NCBI GenBank assembly: GCA_050261495.1
Contig: JBLNDI010000029.1
Coordinates: 1 to 10,299 of the forward strand
Source: JBMNKL01 sp050261495
GTDB taxonomy: Bacteria; Bacillota; Clostridia; Acetivibrionales; DTU013
Length of the DNA stretch: 10,299 bases
Reading direction: 5' to 3'
The stretch's first letter is position 1. The number at the start of each line of letters is the position of its first letter. The position numbers and the translations under genes were made by a program. Positions 1 to 7,500 of the stretch are shown here, piece after piece. The notes below the pieces were generated by a model, which saw nothing but the letters and a program-made list of their open reading frames with translations, searched no databases and had not been told where the DNA came from.

Positions 1-2
1 AT

Positions 3-104
3 AAACATGGGCAGGGCCGGCTTAATACCCAAGACCATATCAACCGATATGTTGGAATGGCAAACATATTGACAAGTTGGAAAAGATATGGAAGAATACT
101 ATAA
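3..104 (+). CDS. C-terminal end of an unidentified protein (partial)
   Basis: An open frame enters from the left edge and ends at TAA 102-104, giving 33 visible residues. The tail contains INRYVGMANIL followed by SWKRYGRIL and is basic. I cannot assign it. The pattern N-x-Y-x-G followed by a basic end is loosely like the C-terminal thumb segment of some reverse transcriptases, such as those of diversity-generating retroelements, but this is a weak resemblance over a very short stretch. No catalytic motif is inside the window. A second frame is open from base 1 to a TGA at 70-72, so the coding frame itself is not proven. Confidence 0.35.
   Translation, partial: KHGQGRLNTQDHINRYVGMANILTSWKRYGRIL
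69..97 (+). promoter_or_regulatory. possible sigmaA promoter
   Basis: A perfect TTGACA -35 hexamer (69-74) is followed after 17 bp by AAGAAT (92-97), which matches four of six -10 positions. Transcription would begin near 104, just past the stop of the partial frame, and would read into the stems and terminator at 121-211. The -10 is poor and the site lies inside a possible coding end, so it may be chance. Confidence 0.22.
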
Positions 105-120
105 AAGTGAGCATGCATAA

Positions 121-159
121 AAGCCTGAGGCTTGAGCTGCATGGAGGCATGAAGCCTTA
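121..159 (+). other. mutually exclusive RNA stems
   Basis: AAGCCT occurs at 121-126 and again at 152-157, and its complement AGGCTT lies between them at 128-133. The segment can therefore form a tight hairpin (121-125 with 129-133, loop TGA) or a larger one (126-133 with 152-159, eight pairs including one G-U). The larger form encloses a CATG-GAGG-CATG hairpin at 140-151. This is direct base-pairing evidence only. No known riboswitch or leader class is recognised. It sits just before a terminator-like stem-loop. Confidence 0.4.
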
Positions 160-174
160 CACACGGACGTTATA

Positions 175-211
175 CTCCGCGGAGTCACATAAAGTGATTC
201 CGTGGGGTTTT
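175..211 (+). terminator. rho-independent terminator
   Basis: A 14-pair stem (175-188 with 194-207) contains three G-U wobbles and no mismatches. The loop is the five bases ATAAA, and TTTT follows at 208-211, then GCATTTAT. Stem plus T run on the plus strand fits an intrinsic terminator for whatever is transcribed from the left edge. It separates that unit from the acetyltransferase gene that starts at 280. Confidence 0.65.
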
Positions 212-279
212 GCATTTATAGGGCATGCCGGTTTACGGCAACAGAGCAGATAATGGTAATAAGAATGGAGATGAAAATT

Positions 280-1308
280 ATGAAAACTCTTGAAACAGAG
301 CGCTTGATTTTACGACCGTTTAAGGAAACCGATTTTGAAGCGGTCCACGCTTATGCAAGCGTTGCTGAAAATGTTCAGTATATGGTTTGGGGGCCAAATG
401 ATGAATCGCAAACCAAGGCATTTATTTCGCAGGCTATTTCACAATCGAAGGAAAGCTCCTGCAGAAATTATCAGTATGCTGCTTTGTTAAAATCAACTCA
501 AAGGCTTATAGGTGCATGCTATTTGGCTATCTCAGGCAATGATGAAGCCGAAATCGGCTGGATTTTACACAGAGACTACTGGAAACAAGGCTTCGGCACC
601 GAACTGGGCAAACGTATTTTGGAGTTTGGTTTTAATGAATTAGGACTGCATAGGATTATTGCCCGCTGTGATACGGAAAACTATGGTTCATATCGCGTTA
701 TGGAACGGATTGGCATGCGCAGGGAGGGCTGTTTTCTTGAAGCAAGACCTGCAAATAAGTTTTCGGACAAAAAGTATGGTGATGAGTATCTATACGCTAT
801 CCTGAAAGATGAATGGGAAATACGGCAGGAAATCTCTTATTACAATTCCCTGCCTGTTATTTTTGATGATTTTGTTGATATACCGGATTTACCTGACGGC
901 GAAATAGAACTTTACTGTATTGCTAAAAAGCCTGCCATTCCTGAAAAGAAATGGGTTCCGGCTTATGCGTTTGAAATCCGCCGCGGCGGCAATCGTGCCG
1001 GTGAAATCAATTTGCGCATTGGCTATACGGATAGCCTGTATTACGGCGGTCAAATCGGGTACAGCGTAGATAAACAGCACCGCGGGCATGGTTATGCCGA
1101 AAAGGCCTGCCGGCTTCTTGCACCGGTCATTCGTGCGCATGGGATGAAAAAGGTATTGATAACCAACAATTATGACAACATAGCTTCCAGGCGCACATGT
1201 GAAAAGCTTGGCGCAAGGTTCATCCGTTTAGCCCGCCTGCCCGAGTGGCATGACCTTTACAAAGAAGGCGAGCGATTTGTGAATATATTTGAGTGGAGCG
1301 TGGATTGA
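280..1308 (+). CDS. tandem two-domain GNAT N-acetyltransferase
   Basis: The predicted protein has 342 residues and holds two complete GNAT (acetyl-CoA-dependent N-acetyltransferase) domains. Domain 1, about residues 3-180, is of the RimJ/RimL type: it opens with ETERLILRPF and has the acetyl-CoA loop YWKQGFGTE around 100-108. Domain 2, about 193-342, is a different GNAT subtype with loop QHRGHGYAEKA at 266-276 and NNYDNIASRRTCEKLGARF at 296-314. Each resembles a stand-alone Clostridia protein, so this reads as a natural fusion with the join near residue 185. Substrates are unknown; small amines, protein N-termini or drugs are all possible. The start is the ATG at 280, because GGAG at 267-270 sits nine bases before it; in-frame ATGs at 253, 265 and 271 lack such a site. 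The gene follows a terminator, and the next gene starts 81 nt downstream. Confidence 0.9.
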   Translation: MKTLETERLILRPFKETDFEAVHAYASVAENVQYMVWGPNDESQTKAFISQAISQSKESSCRNYQYAALLKSTQRLIGACYLAISGNDEAEIGWILHRDYWKQGFGTELGKRILEFGFNELGLHRIIARCDTENYGSYRVMERIGMRREGCFLEARPANKFSDKKYGDEYLYAILKDEWEIRQEISYYNSLPVIFDDFVDIPDLPDGEIELYCIAKKPAIPEKKWVPAYAFEIRRGGNRAGEINLRIGYTDSLYYGGQIGYSVDKQHRGHGYAEKACRLLAPVIRAHGMKKVLITNNYDNIASRRTCEKLGARFIRLARLPEWHDLYKEGERFVNIFEWSVD

Positions 1309-1389
1309 ACAAAAATTAGTAATAAAGTTAAGTAACGATGAGAAAAGAGAAAAGGGATGAAGCAAGATGAACCCGGACGGGAGGATATT

Positions 1390-1905
1390 ATGCTTAAAAT
1401 TCGATATGCTGATATAAGTGATGCCGGAACACTGGCAGAAATACATGCAAGGTCATGGAAAGCAGCGTATAAAGGGATAGTACCGGATGAAATATTAGAA
1501 AGCATAACTGTTGAAAAAAGACAAGAATACTTTGAAAAAGCACTATCGAAGAAATGGGAAGAAGATGCTATTATTTATAAGGAAGATGAAGCAGTTGGAT
1601 TTATATGTATAGGGGAATGCAGGGATGCAGATAAGCCTGGCGCCTATGGCGAAATATGGGGGATATATTTGTTGCCGGAGTATTGGGGCATGGGAATAGG
1701 TTCCGTGTTAATCAATTGGGGTATAAACGAATTAAAGAAAAGGAATTACAGTAAAGTTACCTTATGGGTTCTTGAAGAAAATATCAATGCAAGAAAATTC
1801 TATGAAAAGATTGGCTTTAAACATGATGGGACAGTTAAAGAAATAACCATAGGTAAAAAATTGAAAGAGTATAGGTATGAAAAGATTATTTCGGATAATC
1901 ATTGA
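1390..1905 (+). CDS. GNAT family N-acetyltransferase
   Basis: The predicted protein has 171 residues and is a single-domain GNAT enzyme expected in the cytoplasm. It begins LKIRYADISDAGTLAEIHAR and has the WKAAYKGIVPDEIL segment (23-36) common to a large Firmicute acetyltransferase subfamily. The acetyl-CoA loop is YWGMGIGSVLI at 98-108, with W99 where many GNATs carry Gln or Arg, as is usual in this subfamily. The C-terminal motif is NINARKFYEKIGF at 131-143. The substrate cannot be told from sequence. The start is the ATG at 1390, with GGGAGG at 1379-1384 five bases upstream; an in-frame ATG at 1357 would place its purine run directly against the start. The gene is A+T-rich, and the next gene follows after 26 nt, so the two may be co-transcribed. 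Confidence 0.9.
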   Translation: MLKIRYADISDAGTLAEIHARSWKAAYKGIVPDEILESITVEKRQEYFEKALSKKWEEDAIIYKEDEAVGFICIGECRDADKPGAYGEIWGIYLLPEYWGMGIGSVLINWGINELKKRNYSKVTLWVLEENINARKFYEKIGFKHDGTVKEITIGKKLKEYRYEKIISDNH

Positions 1906-1931
1906 AATATCATGTTGCACTAACAGAATGA

Positions 1932-2573
1932 ATGCAAAGGGATGAAATTAAAACCGTGTTTTCGGATGTAAATATCAAATTAAAAAAAGGGAATAAAGTA
2001 CTATTTTCGCGCGATAGCAAATGCTTGCAAGATTTAATAAAATTAATCCAGTCGCAAAATCACCGAACTCTTGTAATGTGGGCGCTGGATTGCGCAAAAG
2101 CGACTTTAAAGCAATTTGAGGCAAAATATCCTGACGAACACAGACCAAGAACTTGTTTAGAACTTTGTGAGGATTGGGCAAAAGGCAAAATTAAGATGCC
2201 CATTGCAAAAAGAGCGATTATAGATTCACATGCCGTGGCAAAAGAAATCAATGACAGCGAATACGGTGCTTTATGCCATGCAATCGGTCATGCCGGAGCC
2301 ACTGTTCATGTAGAAACGCATGCTTTAGGCTTGCCCTTTTATGAACTGACGGCAATAGTATTAAAATACGGAAAAGGTAACTTTCAGAAGCCGGTTGGCG
2401 ATAAGATAAATTATTACCTGAGCCGCCTGTTGTACTGGCAAGAGAATACCGACAAACTTGAACTTGATTGGGCAGACTTTTTATTGAATGATGCGGGACC
2501 TAATAAGGAAAAGTTATTGAACGGCAGACGAAAATTAAAGCGAGGAATTAAAGAAAAATTCTTTCAAAGCTAA
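1932..2573 (+). CDS. Imm-5-like putative immunity protein
   Basis: The predicted protein of 213 residues is soluble and probably mostly helical, with no signal peptide or membrane segment. I recognise it by pattern as the family annotated 'putative immunity protein' (Imm-5-like). Typical stretches are HRTLVMWALDCA (44-55), RPR (71-73), a KGKIKMPIAKRA segment (85-96) and HAIGHAGATVHVETHA (116-131). The last of these places histidines at 116, 120, 126 and 130. Members are presumed, from genome context rather than biochemistry, to neutralise toxins; no toxin gene is visible here. The N-terminus is uncertain: ATG 1932 follows directly after an in-frame TGA and has no clear ribosome binding site, and GTG 1956 is another option. 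The stop overlaps the ribosome binding site of the membrane protein gene 13 nt downstream, which suggests one transcript. Confidence 0.75.
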   Translation: MQRDEIKTVFSDVNIKLKKGNKVLFSRDSKCLQDLIKLIQSQNHRTLVMWALDCAKATLKQFEAKYPDEHRPRTCLELCEDWAKGKIKMPIAKRAIIDSHAVAKEINDSEYGALCHAIGHAGATVHVETHALGLPFYELTAIVLKYGKGNFQKPVGDKINYYLSRLLYWQENTDKLELDWADFLLNDAGPNKEKLLNGRRKLKRGIKEKFFQS

Positions 2574-2586
2574 AGGAGGGATTTGC

Positions 2587-3006
2587 ATGTGGTTTATATT
2601 TGCATTATTATCGGCAGTATTTGCTGCATTGACATCTATACTTGCCAAGATAGGAATTGAGGGGATTAATTCCAATTTGGCGACCGCAATACGTACAACA
2701 GTTGTGCTGGTGATGGCATGGTGTATGGTTTTTATTACAGGAACGCAGGGCAATATTAATAATATTAGTAAAAAGAGTTGGTTATTTTTGATTCTATCAG
2801 GTATTGCGACGGGATTATCCTGGCTTTTTTATTATAAAGCATTGCAAATCGGAGATGCTTCAAAGGTCGTTCCGGTGGATAAATTTAGTGTTGTTATTAC
2901 AATGATACTTGCTTTTATAGTATTGCATGAAGCGCCTAATATTAAAACAATTCTTGGCGGTATATTTATTACAATTGGCACATTTATAATGATTTTAAAA
3001 GGATAA
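2587..3006 (+). CDS. half-size EamA/DMT family membrane protein
   Basis: The predicted protein of 139 residues is strongly hydrophobic, with about five membrane segments near residues 2-21, 33-52, 65-86, 93-112 and 118-137. It fits one EamA domain of the drug/metabolite transporter superfamily. Most members carry two such domains (about 300 residues); single-domain forms of this size are a known class and are thought to work as dimers. The segment SWLFYYKALQIGDASKVVPV (78-97) is typical of the family. The substrate is unknown. The start is well supported: AAAGGAGG at 2572-2579 lies seven bases before the ATG and overlaps the stop of the upstream gene. It is the last plus-strand gene and converges on the arginine operon. 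Confidence 0.87.
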   Translation: MWFIFALLSAVFAALTSILAKIGIEGINSNLATAIRTTVVLVMAWCMVFITGTQGNINNISKKSWLFLILSGIATGLSWLFYYKALQIGDASKVVPVDKFSVVITMILAFIVLHEAPNIKTILGGIFITIGTFIMILKG

Positions 3007-3055
3007 TTATACCAGATTTTAAATTCAAATATGGAAGAAAATAAGGAATGGGCGG
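3007..3055. other. convergent intergenic gap, no clear terminator
   Basis: These 49 nt separate the end of the plus-strand EamA gene from the end of the minus-strand GNAT gene. The segment is A+T-rich. I find no stem with a T run on either strand, only a weak A/T inverted stretch around 3018-3031. Transcripts from both sides may overlap here. Confidence 0.5.
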
Positions 3056-3538
3056 TCAGGGGGTGTCATACTCCTTGACCATCAGCGCCCTGACATAGCC
3101 CCTGTCCTTGGTGGTGGAGTCTATGTAGAAACCCCTGTCGTAGTAGAACCTTACCAGGTCGCGGTACTTGGCAGCGGTATGGAGGGTTGCCTTCCTGATG
3201 CCCTTTTCAATAAGCAATTTATCAACCAGGCTCATAATTGATTTGCCGACACCGATATTGCGGTATTTCGGCAAAACGCCGAAGCGGCTTATATAGGCCG
3301 TATTGTCAGGCAATATCCTGACCCTGACGCTGCCCACGGCAATATTGTCTATGAGCGCTATATATACCTCGTTGTTTTTTATGTCGTCTATAATGCTTTC
3401 AACTGTCTCTTCAAGTGCTTCCAGTGAACCCGCAATGCCTGTGTCCTCCTTGTATTTTTTAAACGCTTCCCGCATGATTGACTGGATGGCGGGAGCGTCT
3501 TCAGGCACAGCTTTTCTTATGATAAACGAATAGTTCAA
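3056..3538 (-). CDS. GNAT N-acetyltransferase at end of arginine operon
   Basis: The predicted protein has 160 residues in a single GNAT domain. The acetyl-CoA loop is VLPKYRNIGVGKS at 88-100 (R93, G96, G98), and the C-terminal motif is VRFYYDRGFYID at 129-140. It lies 27 nt after argF on the same strand, so it is probably the last gene of the arginine operon. That position makes N-acetylglutamate synthase, the first step of the pathway, a reasonable guess, because short single-domain GNAT forms of this enzyme exist (for example Mycobacterium tuberculosis Rv2747). Sequence alone does not prove it, and another substrate is possible. The start is a TTG at 3538 with AAAGGA about ten bases upstream; no ATG lies closer to the domain start, and the next in-frame ATG, at residue 22, would cut into the fold. 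Confidence 0.9.
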   Translation of the reverse strand: MNYSFIIRKAVPEDAPAIQSIMREAFKKYKEDTGIAGSLEALEETVESIIDDIKNNEVYIALIDNIAVGSVRVRILPDNTAYISRFGVLPKYRNIGVGKSIMSLVDKLLIEKGIRKATLHTAAKYRDLVRFYYDRGFYIDSTTKDRGYVRALMVKEYDTP

Positions 3539-3565
3539 TTTTTCTTCATCCTTTCACGTGTTTCA

Positions 3566-4483
3566 TCATCCCATGAGCGTGACCATGATGGCTTTCTGGA
3601 CATGCAGCCTGTTTTCTGCTTCTTCAAATACATATGAATTGGGACCGTCAATTACGCCTTCCGTAACTTCCATACCCCTGTAGGCCGGCAGGCAATGCAG
3701 GAACATTGCATCTTTTTTGGCCAGCGAGAACAACTTCTCATCTACCTGGTACGGTAGGAATGTCTTCATGCGCACCTCTTTTTCAGCTTCCTGTCCCATG
3801 CTGACCCATGTATCGGTATAAACTACATCTGCGTCTTTGACGGCTTCTTCAGGGTCGGTTGTTATAACCACCTTGCTGCCTGATTTTTTCGCAGCGGATA
3901 ACGCCTGCTCGATAATAGTGCCGTCACAGCCGTAATTTTCAGGTGTTGCGACGTATATGTCAACGCCTGTTTTTGCACAGCCTTGCAGCAATGAGTTGGC
4001 TACATTGTTTCCATCACCGGTGTAAGCCAGTTTAAGGCCTTTAAGCTTACCTTTTACCTCGTAAACCGTAAACAAATCCGAGAGCACCTGGCATGGATGC
4101 ATCAGGTCGGTAAGCCCGTTTATTACCGGGATGTCGCCATACCTGGCGAGGTCCGTCACGTCGCTTTGCTTGAATGTCCTGATCATTATGCCGTTGATAT
4201 AGCGTGAGAGCGTCTTTGCCGTGTCGTGTATGGTTTCCCCGCGTCCCAGCTGGATGTCGCCGGCGTTTAAATATATCGGGTATCCGCCGAGCTGGTACAT
4301 TCCCGTTTCAAAAGAAACCCTCGTCCTGGTGGATGATTTTGAGAAGATCATCCCAAGCACTTTTCCTTTCAACAAATGGTGTTCAATGCCTGCTTTCAGC
4401 TCTTTTTTAAGTTTCGCGGCAAGCGTGAACAAGTCTTCTATTTCCTCGGGCGTCACATCGTTAAGGTCTATAAAATGTTTCAT
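3566..4483 (-). CDS. argF: ornithine carbamoyltransferase
   Basis: Ornithine carbamoyltransferase (EC 2.1.3.3) transfers the carbamoyl group of carbamoyl phosphate to ornithine, giving citrulline and phosphate. The predicted protein has 305 residues, a normal length. The carbamoyl phosphate site STRTR is at 51-55, HPCQ at 129-132, the ornithine-binding DTWVSMG at 224-230, and the HCLP loop with its reactive cysteine at 263-266. DxxxSMG and HCLP mark it as an ornithine enzyme and not an aspartate carbamoyltransferase. All key residues appear intact. The start ATG has AAGGGG nine bases upstream. The gene lies 40 nt after carB, whose product supplies its carbamoyl phosphate. A catabolic role (arcB) is less likely, because it sits among biosynthetic genes. 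Confidence 0.97.
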   Translation of the reverse strand: MKHFIDLNDVTPEEIEDLFTLAAKLKKELKAGIEHHLLKGKVLGMIFSKSSTRTRVSFETGMYQLGGYPIYLNAGDIQLGRGETIHDTAKTLSRYINGIMIRTFKQSDVTDLARYGDIPVINGLTDLMHPCQVLSDLFTVYEVKGKLKGLKLAYTGDGNNVANSLLQGCAKTGVDIYVATPENYGCDGTIIEQALSAAKKSGSKVVITTDPEEAVKDADVVYTDTWVSMGQEAEKEVRMKTFLPYQVDEKLFSLAKKDAMFLHCLPAYRGMEVTEGVIDGPNSYVFEEAENRLHVQKAIMVTLMG

Positions 4484-4523
4484 TACTAACGGCCCCTTTC
4501 ATTTTCAATTTCAATTAACGGCA

Positions 4524-7500
4524 TCACATGTCGGTCCTTTTTGAGTATTCGTCAAGCGCGTATATATCAAGATCCGTGTTGCCGCCCATGTGTTCCAGGA
4601 CGTTTATGATCGCATTAATCGTATCCAGCGACGTGAGGCACGGGACGTTGTATTCCATGGAAGCCCTCCTGATATAGAATCCCAGCCTGCCCGGAACGCC
4701 GGTTTTTGCCGGCGTGCTTATGACCAGCGATACCTTGTCGCCCTTGATATAGTCGAGCACGTTGTTCTCAGGTATCAACGCGACAGGCAGTCCCGCATCT
4801 TTCAAATAATTGTATGAGTCTTCAACGGCCATCAGTTTGAAGCCAAGCTTATCAAGCCTTGATGATATGGCGATGCAATCCTCCTTGTCCCTTTCGCCTG
4901 TTGCAATCAAAACGTTTCCACCCGAAGGGATCGATATTCCGGATGCAAGAAATGCCTTGTACAATGCGTGACGGAAATTCCTGTCCACACCCATAACCTC
5001 GCCGGTCGATTTCATTTCCGGCCCCAGGAAAGTATCAAGGGTTGTAAGCTTCGAGAAAGAGAAAACCGGCGCTTTCACCGCAGTAAATAAGGGTTCCTTT
5101 GCCAAGCCCGGTTTATAACCGAGGTCCCGTAGCGTTTGGCCCATAATAAGCCTTGTTGCAACATTAACCATGGGAATGCCCGTGATTTTGCTCATAATGG
5201 GAATTGTCCGGCTCGCGCGCGGGTTAACCTCAATAACATATACCTTGTTGTTGGAATCTATGACAAACTGTATATTGAACAACCCGACTATTTTCAGCGC
5301 TTTTGCCAGCCTGACGGCATAATCGGCAATCGTGTCCTTGATTTCCTGCGAGAGGGTATGGGGAGGATATACCGCTATGCTGTCGCCCGAATGAACGCCT
5401 GCCCTCTCTATATGCTCGAATATGCCGGGAATAAGCACTTCTTCGCCGTCGCATATGCCGTCTACTTCGGCTTCAAGGCCTTTTATGTACTTGTCTATCA
5501 ATACCGGGTGCCCGGTGGATAAATCCACCGCAATTTTCATATATTCTTCGAGCGCCTTATCATTGTAAACTATCTCCATGGCCCTTCCTCCAAGCACGTA
5601 GGAAGGCCTGACCAGCACAGGGTACCCTATCCGGTTGGCGATAGCCCTGGCCTGTTCTATCGAGTACGCGGTATCGCCTTCAGGTATGGGTATCTTCAGG
5701 TCTTCGAGGAGTTTCAGGAATTTATCCCTGTCCTCGGCTATATCGATGCTTTCCACGGAAGTCCCCAGTATCCTGACGCCTTCTTTTTGAAGCGGGCCTG
5801 CCAGGTTTATGGCGGTCTGCCCGCCAAACTGGACTATGACGCCCTCCGGGTTCTCTTTCCTTACTATATCCAGGACGCACTCCTTGGTAAGCGGCTCGAA
5901 ATAAAGCTTGTCGGCCGTGTCGAAATCGGTGCTTACCGTCTCGGGATTGTTATTTATAATGATGGATTCTATGCCGAGCTCTTTCAGTGTTCTGACCGAG
6001 TGCACGCTGCAGTAGTCGAATTCTATGCCCTGGCCTATACGTATCGGGCCGGAGCCGATAACCAGCACCTTCCTCTTGTCCGATACGACAACGTCGTCCC
6101 GTTCTTCATACGTTGAGTAGTAATAAGGAGTAGCGGCCTCGAATTCTCCCGCGCAGGTATCGACTATTTTATAAACGGGCTTCACGGGATATTTTTCCCT
6201 GAGGTCGAGTATAGTGTCAAGAGGCACGTTTACGAGGTTCGCAATGTAGGAATCCCCGAACCCGATCTTTTTTGCGCGGATATAGAGGTTGTAATCCAGC
6301 CATGCAATGCCGGCGTTTTTTATTTCCTCCGCAAGAAGCACGATGTTTTGCAGCTTGCGGATAAAAAAGCTGTCCACCTTTGTCAGCTCGACGATTTTTT
6401 CAACCGGAACCCCTTTCTGCAGGGCTTTGAAAATGGCAAAAATCCTTTCGTCCCGGGGAGATCTCAGTATCTCAAGCAACTCGTCGGTGGTCTTGTTGTC
6501 GAATAGCTCGAGGCCAAGCTGGTAGTTGAACTTTACATCAAGCGAATCGATTGCCTTGAGCAGCGATTCCTCGAAAGTCCTGCCGATAGCCATTACTTCC
6601 CCCGTCGCTTTCATTTGCGTGCCCAGTGAACGGTCTGCCGAGGAAAACTTGTCAAAAGGCCAGCGGGGAACTTTTGTGACGACATAGTCCACCGACGGCT
6701 CAAAGCAGGCGTATGTGCTCTGCGTGACGGAATTGCGTATTTCGTCAAGGTTGAGGCCGATGGCTATTTTGGCTGCCACCCGGGCGATCGGATAGCCCGT
6801 GGCCTTGGAAGCAAGCGCACTTGAGCGGCTGACCCTTGGGTTTACCTCGATGACGACATACTCCAGGCTGTTAGGGTTAAGTGCGAATTGAATATTGCAT
6901 CCGCCCTTTATTTCAAGAGCCCTGATAATCTTGATGGACGCGGTCCGAAGCATTTGAAACTCAATGTCGGAGAGCGTCTGGCAGGGCGCCACCACGATGC
7001 TGTCGCCGGTATGGATGCCCACGGGGTCGAAGTTTTCCATGCTGCATATAATTATGCAGTTGTCGGCCCCGTCCCGCATAACTTCAAACTCTATTTCCTT
7101 CCAGCCCGCGACGCTTTGCTCAAGCAAGACCTGGTTGATCATGCTGAGCTTCAGTCCCTTGCCGCAAATATACTTGAACTCTTCCATGCTGCTGGCGATT
7201 CCTCCGCCGGTTCCTCCGAGCGTATACGCCGGGCGGATTATTATCGGGAAGCCTACTTTTTCCACAAATGCTATGCCATCGTCAAGGCTATTGACTATGG
7301 TACTATGCGGTACTTTCTCGCCAATGGTCTGCATTGTTTCCTTAAATAATTCCCTGTCCTCGGCTTTTCTGATAGACGCCTGGGAAGTACCCAAAAGCTC
7401 GATTCCCATGCGGTCAAGTATCCCGTCCTCGGACAACTGCGTTGCCATGTTCAGGCCTGTCTGGCCGCCAAGAGAAGCGAGTATGCCGTCCGGTTTTTCC

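Noticed and set aside
121..159. Group II intron domain V
   Set aside because: The hairpins lack the typical 34-nt domain V form and its catalytic triad, so I did not call an intron.
3539..3555. Tiny leader ORF (Met-Lys-Lys-Asn) whose stop overlaps the TTG start of the operon-end GNAT
   Set aside because: Its ATG directly abuts the AAAGG with no spacing, so it is unlikely to be translated; the site suits the TTG better.
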